Source of the DNA: Flavivirga algicola
GTDB taxonomy: Bacteria > Bacteroidota > Bacteroidia > Flavobacteriales > Flavobacteriaceae
Direction of reading: 5' to 3'
Length of the DNA stretch: 64,000 nt
Assembly: GCF_012910715.1 (NCBI RefSeq)
Contig: NZ_JABBHF010000010.1
Coordinates: 149,839 to 213,838, forward strand
Part shown: positions 36,255 through 45,619 of the stretch, piece after piece
How positions within the stretch are numbered: position 1 is the stretch's first letter
Layout: each line of letters opens with the position of its first letter
Notes under the pieces: generated by a model
The model's input: only the letters and a program-made list of their open reading frames with translations
Database searches by the model: none
Told to the model about the DNA's origin: nothing
Program-made: the position numbers and the translations under genes

Positions 36255-37598
36255 ATGAACTGGGAACAATTACTATCCTTAAAACGCTATGGCGATACCA
36301 ATAAACGCATTCGAAAAGAACAAGACGAAACCCGTTTAGGGTTTGAAGTAGACTACGATCGGGTTATTTTTTCCTCAGAATTTAGAAGTCTTCAGGATAA
36401 AACACAGGTGATTCCCCTATCACAAACAGATTTTGTACACACCCGATTAACGCATAGTTTGGAAGTGAGTGTTGTTGGACGCTCATTAGGAAGGCTTGTT
36501 GGTAAAAAATTATTAGAAAAACATCCGCATTTACAAAATGTACACGGGTATCAAGCTAACGATTTCGGCGCTATTGTAGCAGCAGCAGCGTTAGCACACG
36601 ATATAGGAAATCCACCTTTTGGGCATTCAGGAGAAAAAGCTATAGGTGAATTTTTTAAAACAGGGCACGGAAAGTTGTTTAAAGACCAGCTAACCAAAAA
36701 AGAATATCAGGACTTATGTGATTTTGAAGGCAATGCCAATGGCTTCAAAATTTTAACCGAAAGTCGAGCAGGGCGCGATGGTGGACTGCGATTGAGTTAT
36801 GCTACCTTGGGTGCTTTCATGAAATATCCAAAAGAGTCCTTGCCTAAAAAACCAACAAAGCATATTGCCGATAAAAAGTATGGTTTTTTTCAAAGTGAAA
36901 AAGAAGCCTTTACAGATGTGGCTAAAGAATTAGGTTTATTAAAAAGGAGCAATACAGATATTAGTTTTTCCAGGCATCCGCTTGCTTTTTTGGTAGAAGC
37001 GGCAGACGATATTTGCTATACCATAATCGATTTTGAAGACGGAATCAATCTAGGCTTGATCCAAGAAGCGTTTGCCTTGGAGTATTTAATTAATTTGGTA
37101 AGGGGCACTATAAACACAGAGAAGTACCATCAATTAAAAAACACAAAAGATAGAGTTAGTTATTTACGGGCTTTGGCAATAAATACTTTGATAAATGAAG
37201 CGGTCACTATTTTTATGCAAAATGAAGAAGCCATATTAAACGGTAATTTTAATTGTGCTTTGCTGGATAAAAGTAAATATGAGGCACAGATTAACGACAT
37301 TATTAAAATTAGTGTAGAACAAGTATATCAAAGCAAGGAAGTTATCGAAAAGGAAATAGCTGGTTATAGAATTTTATCTGACCTGCTGGACGTTTTCATA
37401 GCGGCCATCAATAATTCTTATGCCAATAAAGCATCAAATTACGATAAACTAGTGCTGAATCTTTTGCCAGAAAATGATATAGAAATACAAAATACGTTAT
37501 ACCATAGGATTTTTAAAGCCTGTAGTTTTGTCTCCAATATGTCCGATAGCAATGCGATACTATTATATAATAAAATAAGAGGCATCAATATAAATTAA
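36255..37598 (+). CDS. dgt: Deoxyguanosinetriphosphate triphosphohydrolase (dGTPase)
   Basis: The 447-residue HD-superfamily enzyme has the metal-binding residues in RLTHSLEVSVVGRSLG, ALAHDIGNPPFGHSGE and ADDICYTIIDFEDG. The N-terminal SSEFRSLQDKTQVIPL is typical of dGTPases. It hydrolyses dGTP to deoxyguanosine and triphosphate. It is a single gene facing away from the Pho-controlled orphan gene. Its 163-bp upstream region contains that gene's repeat array, so divergent effects are possible. Confidence 0.93.
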   Translation: MNWEQLLSLKRYGDTNKRIRKEQDETRLGFEVDYDRVIFSSEFRSLQDKTQVIPLSQTDFVHTRLTHSLEVSVVGRSLGRLVGKKLLEKHPHLQNVHGYQANDFGAIVAAAALAHDIGNPPFGHSGEKAIGEFFKTGHGKLFKDQLTKKEYQDLCDFEGNANGFKILTESRAGRDGGLRLSYATLGAFMKYPKESLPKKPTKHIADKKYGFFQSEKEAFTDVAKELGLLKRSNTDISFSRHPLAFLVEAADDICYTIIDFEDGINLGLIQEAFALEYLINLVRGTINTEKYHQLKNTKDRVSYLRALAINTLINEAVTIFMQNEEAILNGNFNCALLDKSKYEAQINDIIKISVEQVYQSKEVIEKEIAGYRILSDLLDVFIAAINNSYANKASNYDKLVLNLLPENDIEIQNTLYHRIFKACSFVSNMSDSNAILLYNKIRGININ

Positions 37599-37631
37599 CA
37601 GTTTTAATAGTTTAAAAATAGATAATCCATG

Positions 37632-37639
37632 TAGTTTTG
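37632..37639 (+). promoter_or_regulatory. -7 promoter element
   Basis: TAGTTTTG fits TAnnTTTG and lies 34 bp before the start codon of the large secreted protein. Confidence 0.4.
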
Positions 37640-37673
37640 TAAACTATACACCTAAATCTAGACTACTACTTAT

Positions 37674-40600
37674 ATGAAAAAACGTATTTTTTTAGTTATT
37701 GCCTCAGTTTTTACCATTTTTGCTATTTTGTTTTTTCCGAATACGGACACTTCCAATATCGATATACTTAGAGAGCAACACGCCTCTTTTTTAGAGTCAC
37801 ATCCCTATAATGAAACATTAAAACTTAGTAAAAAGGAAAGAAAAGCATTAAGAATACCTCCAAATAAATATTTCGAAGAACAATATTTACTAGAGATGAA
37901 TCCCGCATTAGGGAGACCTACCCGTGAAAAAATAAGAGAATTACAGAAAAAACAGGCTAAGTTAAGAGCTTTAAATAGTTTGGCGCAAAAGGTGCCAGGC
38001 GAGAAGGTTGACAATGCTTGGGTAGAGCGAGGGCCAAACAATGTAGGCGGTAGAACCAGAGCAGTGATGTTCGATCCCAACGATGCAACGAATGAAATTG
38101 TTTTTGCAGGTGGTGTTAGTGGTGGTTTATGGAAAAACACCAGTATTTCGAATGCAAATTCCCAATGGGCCAGAGTTGATATTCCTGAAAATTTGGCAAT
38201 TTCAAGTATCGCTTACGATCCAAATAATACCGATATTTTTTATGTCGGTACAGGTGAATCCTATGTAAGCGGTGATGTAAATGGGGACGGATTGTGGAAA
38301 TCTGAAGATAGAGGAAATACTTGGACTAAAGTTTTTGGCGGGGTAAGCGGTGATAGCTTTTCTCAATCGGCAACCAATTTAACGATTAATTCCCCAGGGG
38401 CTATAGCAGGTGATCTGCCATACCGACCAACAACAAATTTTGGAACATCAATTAATTTGGCCATTACAGCAGATGTTATTTTGGTAAATGATAACGATGG
38501 TGAAGTAAGCGATGGTTGTAGTGACTTAGTTAACAATGCCGAATTGAATGGTAAAATAGCACTGGTAAGGCGGGGGAGTTGCAATTTTACAGATAAAGTA
38601 AAGCGTGCTGAAAATGCTGGGGCCATAGCTGTTATAGTAATGAATAATATTGATGGCGATCCTATTAATATGGGTGGTGATGATGCATCAATTATGATTC
38701 CAGCAGTCATGATTACCAAAGAAGCTGGCGATTTAATAGAAAGTACATTAGCTACAGAAGTCGTTAATATTTCATTAAACCCAAGAAACGGGGATTTTAC
38801 AGGGGTGCTTGTTCCTGGGATACAACATATTAATGATGTGGTTGTTAGGAATAATGCTGGCGTTTCAGAAATTTATGTGGCAGCAGGCGATTCTTTTTAT
38901 AGTGATGCAAGTACCAATACGTTTTTGGGAGGACCAGAATTTGGATTGTACAAATCTACAGATGGTGGTTTAAATTGGTCTGAAATCTCATTAACATTAA
39001 CAACAAATGGTAATAAATATGCACCTAACGATATTGAGATTGGTGCAGATAATAAAGTTTGGGTTGCTACAACCAATAGTGTGATTTTTGGAGATGGAGG
39101 TGGTACCATTTTGTCTTCTGTAGATGGTATAACATTTAGCAAAGCACATGAGATTTCGGGTGCAGATAGAACACAAATTGCAGTATCTGCAACCAATGCA
39201 CAAAAGGCATATGTGTTAGCAGAAGGAAGAGATGACACACCAGTAATAATAGAATATACCGATGATGGTTTTGCTACAAGCTCCAGATTAAGACTTCCTA
39301 ATGATGCAGATTCTGGTATTCCTGCAAACGATTTTACAAGAGGACAAGCCTTTTACGATTTAATGATCTCTGTAGATCCCGTTGATGACGATATTGTTTA
39401 TACTGGGGGCATCGACTTGTTTAAATCCACAAATAGTGGCGACGAGTGGAACCAAATATCTAAATGGACTGAAGGCAGAAATGATAATCCGCTTAAAGAT
39501 TTAGCAGCTCCTATAGTGCATGCAGATCAACATAATATGGTATATGCTAGTGGCGATACTAATAAGGTTTTGTTCGTAAACGATGGTGGTGTTTATTATT
39601 CAAATGATGGAGGAGCAACCATCAGTTCTAGAAATAGAGGATATAATGTGACTCAATTTTATACGGTAGGTGTGGCACCAACAAGTGCCTTAACGGGCGA
39701 TTACTTCCTGGCAGGCGCTCAGGATAATGGGACACAATTATTTCAAGATGCTAGCAAGAACGGACCAGATGCATCCTTTGAAGCTGGAGGAGGCGATGGT
39801 GCTTATAGTTTTTTCGATCAAGATGGAAATGACCGCTATTTCATTGGAAATATTGTTTACAATAAATTAGTATTCTTGTATGATTATAATGAAGGCGAAT
39901 ACGTGACTATCAATTCTGAAGACACTAATAATGGCTCGTTTATTAATCCGCAAGCGTTAGACTCTAATTTAGATATTCTATACTCTAATTACTCATCTGG
40001 GGGGAATAACATTATAAAAAGATATGCCCAAATAAAATCTGAGGCAACGGTTACCAAAAGTAATTTAACAGATGCTTTACTAACATCCAGACCAACAGCA
40101 TTAACAGTTTCTTCGTATACAACAAATTCATCAAAATTATTTGTTGGGACTGTTTTAGGAAAAGTTTTAAAAGCAGAGAATGCCGATGGAGATATGCCCT
40201 TGTGGTCGGAAATAACAGGAGCAGGTTTTGTAGGAAGTATTTCTGATATAGAATTGGGTGCTAACGAAAATGAAATATTTGTTACCATGCATAATTATGG
40301 CGTAACCAATATTTGGTATACAAATGATGGGGGAGCGAATTGGGAAAATAAAGATGGTAATTTACCAGATATGCCCGTAAAAACAATTTTACAGAACCCT
40401 TTAAATTATGAAGAGGTCATTATAGGTACCGATCTTGGTGTTTGGTTTACTAGCGATTTTTCTGCTGCATCACCTACATGGAATCAGGCATACAATGGGA
40501 TGAGTAATGTTATAGTAACCGACTTGGATTTAAGGGACGATAACATGGTCTTTGCATCAACGTACGGTAGAGGGGTCTTTTCAGGGCAATTTGAAATAGA

Positions 40601-41663
40601 TCCAACAGGAGATCTGGATGGTGATGGTGTTCTTAATAATGTAGATATATGTCCACAGGTTGCGAATGCAGATCAGGCAGACTCTGATGGCAATGGTATT
40701 GGGGATGCCTGTCAAGATACCGATAACGATACCGTATTGGATATCAATGATAATTGCCCAGAGCATTCAAATATAGACCAGGCAGATAGTGACGGGGACG
40801 GTGTTGGTGATGCTTGTGGAGATAGTGATGGAGATGGTGTTCTTGATGGCGATGATAATTGCATTAGCATGGCAAATGCAGACCAAAAGGATACAAACGG
40901 AAATGGTATTGGTGATGTTTGCGATACCAGCTATGAAAATCCAAATAATATAAATCTGGAAATAATATCCGAAACATGCCAGGGGTTAAACAATGGAAGG
41001 ATTGTGGTTGCTGTGGCTCAAACCTATGTGACTTATACAGTAACATTGACAGGTAATGGTTTGAATCTAAACCAAGAACTTGAAACCACTCATATTTTTG
41101 AAGATATAGCCGTAGGGGATTATACTTTGTGTGTCAATGTAAATGGCAGATCATTTGAACAGTGTTTTGAAGTTAGTGTAGCACCTGCTGAGGCCTTAGG
41201 AGCTGTTTTTGAAAAGCATGCTAAAAACAATTCCAATATAACATCAGTGACCATAAATAAAGGAACCCCGCCATTTACCGTGGCTTTTAATGGAAATACT
41301 ATAAGAACCACCAGTGAAATTGCTTTTGAGGTAGAAACATCAGGGTCTGGGCTTTTAGAGATATCGTCTTCCAAGGCTTGTGAAGGTATTGTTAGTGAGG
41401 TCATTGATCATGTAAATAATTCTAGCAAATTTATAGCAAGCCCCAATCCCGTTATTGAAAATTTAAAGATAACATTACCAGCTATTAAAGAGCAACAAAT
41501 CCCAGTACAGGTTTATAATATTGACGGACAGTTGCTTTTTAGTGCTATGATAAATAAAGGCGATTCCAATTTTATACAAATACCTTTTCAAAATTTGAAC
41601 AAAGGCATTTATTTTGTGAGATTGAATATTGAAAAACCAGTGGCTTTTAAGATTATTAAATAG
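37674..41663 (+). CDS. Giant type IX-secreted protein with VPS10/BNR propeller and PA domain
   Basis: The 1329-residue protein has a signal peptide and a long propeller of BNR/VPS10-like blades from about 115 to 985. Blade motifs include GLWKSEDRGNTWTKV, GLYKSTDGGLNWSEI and IWYTNDGGANWENK. A protease-associated domain is inserted at about 225-375 (GKIALVRRGSCNFTDKVKRA). Four thrombospondin type 3 repeats (about 990-1085, DSDGDGVGDACGDSDGDGV) probably bind calcium. The C-terminal 75 residues are a type IX sorting tail (PNPVIENLKI ... GIYFVRLNIE). It is probably a surface adhesin or peptide-binding protein. No catalytic site was identified. Confidence 0.85.
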   Translation: MKKRIFLVIASVFTIFAILFFPNTDTSNIDILREQHASFLESHPYNETLKLSKKERKALRIPPNKYFEEQYLLEMNPALGRPTREKIRELQKKQAKLRALNSLAQKVPGEKVDNAWVERGPNNVGGRTRAVMFDPNDATNEIVFAGGVSGGLWKNTSISNANSQWARVDIPENLAISSIAYDPNNTDIFYVGTGESYVSGDVNGDGLWKSEDRGNTWTKVFGGVSGDSFSQSATNLTINSPGAIAGDLPYRPTTNFGTSINLAITADVILVNDNDGEVSDGCSDLVNNAELNGKIALVRRGSCNFTDKVKRAENAGAIAVIVMNNIDGDPINMGGDDASIMIPAVMITKEAGDLIESTLATEVVNISLNPRNGDFTGVLVPGIQHINDVVVRNNAGVSEIYVAAGDSFYSDASTNTFLGGPEFGLYKSTDGGLNWSEISLTLTTNGNKYAPNDIEIGADNKVWVATTNSVIFGDGGGTILSSVDGITFSKAHEISGADRTQIAVSATNAQKAYVLAEGRDDTPVIIEYTDDGFATSSRLRLPNDADSGIPANDFTRGQAFYDLMISVDPVDDDIVYTGGIDLFKSTNSGDEWNQISKWTEGRNDNPLKDLAAPIVHADQHNMVYASGDTNKVLFVNDGGVYYSNDGGATISSRNRGYNVTQFYTVGVAPTSALTGDYFLAGAQDNGTQLFQDASKNGPDASFEAGGGDGAYSFFDQDGNDRYFIGNIVYNKLVFLYDYNEGEYVTINSEDTNNGSFINPQALDSNLDILYSNYSSGGNNIIKRYAQIKSEATVTKSNLTDALLTSRPTALTVSSYTTNSSKLFVGTVLGKVLKAENADGDMPLWSEITGAGFVGSISDIELGANENEIFVTMHNYGVTNIWYTNDGGANWENKDGNLPDMPVKTILQNPLNYEEVIIGTDLGVWFTSDFSAASPTWNQAYNGMSNVIVTDLDLRDDNMVFASTYGRGVFSGQFEIDPTGDLDGDGVLNNVDICPQVANADQADSDGNGIGDACQDTDNDTVLDINDNCPEHSNIDQADSDGDGVGDACGDSDGDGVLDGDDNCISMANADQKDTNGNGIGDVCDTSYENPNNINLEIISETCQGLNNGRIVVAVAQTYVTYTVTLTGNGLNLNQELETTHIFEDIAVGDYTLCVNVNGRSFEQCFEVSVAPAEALGAVFEKHAKNNSNITSVTINKGTPPFTVAFNGNTIRTTSEIAFEVETSGSGLLEISSSKACEGIVSEVIDHVNNSSKFIASPNPVIENLKITLPAIKEQQIPVQVYNIDGQLLFSAMINKGDSNFIQIPFQNLNKGIYFVRLNIEKPVAFKIIK

Positions 41664-41667
41664 AAAA

Positions 41668-42360
41668 ATGACTATGAAAAAGATAATTAAGGGTTATACC
41701 ATTTTTGCAATCATGTTTTTTGTTTTTGCATGCGGAGGAAGTGATGGCCCACCTCCCAATTCGGCGCCCACAACAGCTCAATTGGTTTACCCATCGGTAG
41801 ATTTACTATGTATTGATAATACCATTGCGTTCAATTGGAATGCAGCTACAGACCCTGATGATGATCCAGTTAGTTATAAATTGACTGTCGCAAAGGATAG
41901 GGCTTTAACAGATGTTGTAGAACAGCGTACCGTGAATTCAACCAGCGTGACCATAACATTACAAAAGGCAGCAGCATTCTATTGGAGGGTGATTGCAGTA
42001 GATAGTGAGGGTAACGAAGGACAGCCTACAGGAACTCAAGCATTTTATACAGAAGGCGTTGGGATCTCTAACTATGCGCCGTTCACTGCAGCATTGGTGG
42101 GTCCGAATGATGATGGTCATGTAGATGCTGGTATAGTTAGCTTAAATTGGACGGGGGCAGATACAAACACAGATGATGTATTAACCTATGAGCTGTATTT
42201 TGGTGAAGAAGAAAATCCACCGTTATTGGCAAGTGATTTGTCTTCCGAAACTTCAGATGTTAATGTTACTTCAGGAAAAACATACTACTGGAAAATAAAT
42301 ACATCAGATAATTCAGGAGCAAAAACTATTGGACAAGTCTGGAAGTTTCATGTGAATTAA
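41668..42360 (+). CDS. Fibronectin type III lipoprotein
   Basis: The protein has about 230 residues. The start at 41668 (or 41674) gives the lipoprotein signal MKKIIKGYTIFAIMFFVFAC followed by GGSDGPPPN. Two fibronectin-like domains follow (TIAFNWNAATDPDDDPVSYKL and IVSLNWTGADTNTDDVLTYEL). It begins 4 bp after the giant secreted protein and probably works with it on the surface. Similar domains occur in the lipoprotein at 1-1220. Confidence 0.83.
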   Translation: MTMKKIIKGYTIFAIMFFVFACGGSDGPPPNSAPTTAQLVYPSVDLLCIDNTIAFNWNAATDPDDDPVSYKLTVAKDRALTDVVEQRTVNSTSVTITLQKAAAFYWRVIAVDSEGNEGQPTGTQAFYTEGVGISNYAPFTAALVGPNDDGHVDAGIVSLNWTGADTNTDDVLTYELYFGEEENPPLLASDLSSETSDVNVTSGKTYYWKINTSDNSGAKTIGQVWKFHVN

Positions 42361-42837
42361 CTGGATTTCGATTTGTCAACTTAGGGTTATAAAACTTTGT
42401 GCTCAATTTGAATTGGGTGTAAAACAAACGAAACCTATGCTGAATCTTTTGTCTTTGAGTTTATGCTGAGCGCAGCCGAAGTACTTAAGATAAGCTAAAG
42501 CGGAAACTTGCTTCTACGTCCCTGCCTTAGAGGTGGTTCGTTTTAAGGAATTCTTTCGTGTTATACCTAGTACATGCTTATCTGCTCAGGTTGTCATTCC
42601 AGAGTTTATATTGAGCACAGTCGAAATAAAGGCAGGAATCCACTAGTTTATAAAATGCCTGATTACCTGACAACAAGTGCCCTGTCATAGGATCTCTACA
42701 TTAAATCGATAAAACATTAAACCTTTTTCGTTTATGTAGCAAATGATTTTAAGCTACATTCTTGAATAAGGATAAAACCTATTAGTACTCCTAACATTCA
42801 AATGGATTCCTGCCTTCGTAGGAATGACAGTGTGCAA
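42361..42837. other. Repeat-rich intergenic region
   Basis: No gene is seen between the convergent lipoprotein and dxs genes. It contains fragments of dispersed repeats: a block near 42466-42490 whose reverse complement resembles 45506-45528, and an inverted pair at 42592-42829. Confidence 0.6.
42592..42829. repeat. GTCATTCC/GGAATGAC palindromic repeat
   Basis: TGTCATTCC at 42592 and GGCAGGAATCC at 42631 are complementary to GGATTCCTGCC (42804) and GGAATGACA (42821). The same words make the element at 56044-56122. Confidence 0.65.
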
Positions 42838-44607
42838 TCATAGTAATGTCTTATTAAAATAGAGCGTTAAACTGTCAGCATCCAATCCAATAGACTGGTG
42901 TAATGTGTTAACACTCCCGTGTTCAAGAAAATGATCAGGAACACCTAATACATGTATTGTATTTTTATAATTGTTTTCAGAAGCAAATTCTAAAATAGCA
43001 CTACCAAAGCCACCTTTTACAGCATTGTCTTCAACAGTAATAATGGTTTCGTGTGGTTTAAAAATAGCATGTAAAAGTGACTCATCTAAAGGTTTTACAA
43101 AACGCATGTCGTAATGTGCTATACTTTGAGGTGTTTGACAGTTTTTAATGGCTTTAGCGACATTTTTAGCGATGGCTCCTATGCTTAAAACAGCTAATCG
43201 ATTCCCCTTTTTTAATTGAATGCCTGTACCCATTTCTATCTTAGAAAATGGCTGTTTCCAATCTATAGTAACGCCGCGTCCGCGAGGGTAACGAATGGCT
43301 ATAGGATGTTTTAGGCCTAATTGCACTGTGTACATGATATTACGTAGCTCGATTTCATTTCTAGGGGCAAAAATAATAAGATTAGGAATGCATCTTAAAT
43401 ACGACAGATCATAAACACCATGATGCGTAGCACCATCTTGTCCAACCAATCCCGCACGATCCAAACAAAAAATAACGGGGAGTTTTTGAAGTGCCACATC
43501 GTGTATCACTTGATCGTAAGCCCGTTGTAAAAAAGTGGAGTAAATATTACAAAAGGGTATTAAACCTTGTGTAGTCATTCCAGCAGCTAATGTCACGGCG
43601 TGTTGTTCTGCAATACCTACATCGAAAGCACGTTCGGGAATTTCATCCATCATGTATTTTAATGAGCTACCCGTTGGCATGGCGGGCGTAATCCCAACAA
43701 TATTTTCGTTTTGTTTTGCTAATTCTACAATGGTATGTCCAAATACATCTTGATATTTTGGGGGCTGATTGGTTTCAGTTCTTGCAATTAAATCACCAGT
43801 TTGTGCATTGAATTTCCCTGGTGCATGGTATTTAACCTGATCTTCTTCAGCCTGTTTTAATCCTTTCCCCTTGGTCGTGATAACATGTAAAAATTTAGGA
43901 CCGCTTATGGTTTTTAAACGTTCTAATTCCGAAATAATAGCGTTTATATCATGGCCATCTATAGGCCCCGAGTAGTCAAAATTTAAAGCTTCAAAAATAT
44001 TGTCTTGTTTTTGAGTTTCTTTTTTAACATTTGTTAAATACTGTTTTAATGCACCAACACTGGGATCAATTCCAATAGCATTGTCATTTAGAATAACCAG
44101 TAAATTGGCGTTCGTAACACCAGCGTGGTTTAAACCTTCAAAAGCCATCCCGCTGGCAATGGAAGCATCTCCAATAATGGCAATATGTTGTTTTTTGGTA
44201 TCTCCCTTTAACCGCGAAGCAATAGCCATACCAAGTGCTGCGGAAATGGATGTAGAGGAATGCCCCACACCAAAAGCATCATAGTTACTTTCTGCTCGTT
44301 TTGGGAAACCACTTAATCCACCAACTTGTCTGTTGGTATGGAAACTATCTTTTCTGCCAGTTAGTATTTTATGACCATAAGCCTGATGGCCTACATCCCA
44401 AATAAGCTGATCTTCGGGTGTGTTAAAAATATAGTGTAATGCAATGGTTAATTCCACTACACCTAAACTAGCTCCTAAATGTCCTTCTTTGGTGGCAACG
44501 ATATTAATTATAAATTCGCGCAATTCTTTGGCAAGTTGAGGTAAGTCTTTTTGATCTAAAAGACGAAGCTCTTTTGGTGTGTTAATGTGGTCTAATAATT
44601 TTTGCAT
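42838..44607 (-). CDS. dxs: 1-deoxy-D-xylulose-5-phosphate synthase
   Basis: The 589-residue thiamine-diphosphate enzyme has the substrate/TPP segment DVGHQAYGHKILTGRKD, HSSTSISAALGMA and the TPP/Mg motif GDASIASGMAFEGLNHAG with LVILNDN. The transketolase middle domain (DVGIAEQHAVTLAAGM) and a C-terminal domain follow. It makes 1-deoxyxylulose 5-phosphate from pyruvate and glyceraldehyde 3-phosphate, the first step of the non-mevalonate isoprenoid pathway. A polyprenyl synthase at 59384 uses the products. It is divergent from tadA with a 41-bp gap. Confidence 0.95.
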   Translation of the reverse strand: MQKLLDHINTPKELRLLDQKDLPQLAKELREFIINIVATKEGHLGASLGVVELTIALHYIFNTPEDQLIWDVGHQAYGHKILTGRKDSFHTNRQVGGLSGFPKRAESNYDAFGVGHSSTSISAALGMAIASRLKGDTKKQHIAIIGDASIASGMAFEGLNHAGVTNANLLVILNDNAIGIDPSVGALKQYLTNVKKETQKQDNIFEALNFDYSGPIDGHDINAIISELERLKTISGPKFLHVITTKGKGLKQAEEDQVKYHAPGKFNAQTGDLIARTETNQPPKYQDVFGHTIVELAKQNENIVGITPAMPTGSSLKYMMDEIPERAFDVGIAEQHAVTLAAGMTTQGLIPFCNIYSTFLQRAYDQVIHDVALQKLPVIFCLDRAGLVGQDGATHHGVYDLSYLRCIPNLIIFAPRNEIELRNIMYTVQLGLKHPIAIRYPRGRGVTIDWKQPFSKIEMGTGIQLKKGNRLAVLSIGAIAKNVAKAIKNCQTPQSIAHYDMRFVKPLDESLLHAIFKPHETIITVEDNAVKGGFGSAILEFASENNYKNTIHVLGVPDHFLEHGSVNTLHQSIGLDADSLTLYFNKTLL

Positions 44608-44635
44608 GCGATTACAAATGTACTATTTGAAATTG

Positions 44636-44643
44636 TATTTTTG
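44636..44643 (+). promoter_or_regulatory. -7 element next to start codon of tadA
   Basis: TATTTTTG ends 5 bp before the tadA ATG, predicting a leaderless or nearly leaderless mRNA. Confidence 0.5.
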
Positions 44644-44648
44644 CTTTT

Positions 44649-45098
44649 ATGATAGAACCTTTTGATGATGCCTATTTTATGAAAAAAGCACTTCAGGAAG
44701 CTGAAGCAGCTTATGAAAAAGGAGAAATTCCTGTAGGTGCTGTTATTGTTGTAGACAACAAAATAATAGCTAGAGGACATAATTTAACTGAAACATTAAT
44801 TGATGTTACGGCGCATGCAGAGATGCAAGCCATTACAGCAGCGGCTAATTTTTTAGGAGGCAAGTATCTAAAAAAATGTACGCTTTATGTTACTTTGGAA
44901 CCTTGCCAAATGTGCGCTGGGGCTTTATATTGGAGTCAGATTTCCCATATTGTTTATGGGGCTAGGGATGAAGAACGTGGTTGTATTGGCTTAAATACAA
45001 AACTACACCCTAAAACAACTATAAAAGGCGGTGTCATGGCTAATGAGGCTTCCGAGCTCATGAAGCGGTTTTTTATTGAAAAACGAAATTTGAATTAA
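44649..45098 (+). CDS. tadA: tRNA-specific adenosine deaminase
   Basis: The 149-residue enzyme has HAEMQAI (zinc His and catalytic Glu) and PCQMCAGAL (two zinc Cys), with the N-terminal segment EIPVGAVIVVDNKIIARGHN. It should deaminate wobble adenosine to inosine in tRNA-Arg. A second deaminase in the window (13441) is the dCMP type. Confidence 0.94.
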   Translation: MIEPFDDAYFMKKALQEAEAAYEKGEIPVGAVIVVDNKIIARGHNLTETLIDVTAHAEMQAITAAANFLGGKYLKKCTLYVTLEPCQMCAGALYWSQISHIVYGARDEERGCIGLNTKLHPKTTIKGGVMANEASELMKRFFIEKRNLN

Positions 45099-45215
45099 TG
45101 GTTATTCCTAATAAATTAAAGGGTTAACTACGTTCTGAATCATTTCGACGTTAGAAGAATCAAATAACCATAATGAGATGTCTCATATGTGTGTTGCATG
45201 ACATTGACCTCTTAA

Positions 45216-45452
45216 TCAGTGCCTTTTTTTACGCTCATTCTCGCGCATTTTGTCCAGATTCTCTTTAGTAAGTATATAATCTTTAACGTCTTTGTCTTTC
45301 CAGCGGTAATAGGAAAACAAAGGAAAAACCACAAGAAATAAGCCAGCAACACCAAAACCAATGAGTTTTTGAGACCATTCATTTTCCAAGAAATAGCCAG
45401 CTACAATGCTACCTGTAGCAGCTAGAAACAAAAAAAGAATAATATATTTCAT
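45216..45452 (-). CDS. Small two-helix membrane protein
   Basis: The 78-residue protein has two hydrophobic helices (residues 3-20 and 29-48) and a charged cytoplasmic tail (TKENLDKMRENERKKRH). No family is recognised. It lies between tadA and a dispersed repeat. Confidence 0.7.
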   Translation of the reverse strand: MKYIILFLFLAATGSIVAGYFLENEWSQKLIGFGVAGLFLVVFPLFSYYRWKDKDVKDYILTKENLDKMRENERKKRH

Positions 45453-45478
45453 GAGTTATGAGTAAAATTATTAAAAGT

Positions 45479-45617
45479 CTGAAAAGTAAAATGCATGTCA
45501 TATTGAGTACTTCGACTTCGCTCAGCACAAGCTTTGTCGAAATAATTTATCCGTTTGATAATCAATATCGGTTTCGACAAGCCCAACCTGACAAGTTAAT
45601 TTAGGATGACTTTTCAG
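45479..45617. repeat. Dispersed palindromic element, copy 2
   Basis: Outer inverted ends CTGAAAAGT (45479) and ACTTTTCAG (45609) enclose sequence similar to 23771-23901, including TTGTCGAAAT, TGATAATCAATAT and GGTTTCGACAAGC. It lies 2 bp from the end of the chloride channel gene. Confidence 0.75.
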
Positions 45618-45619
45618 TT

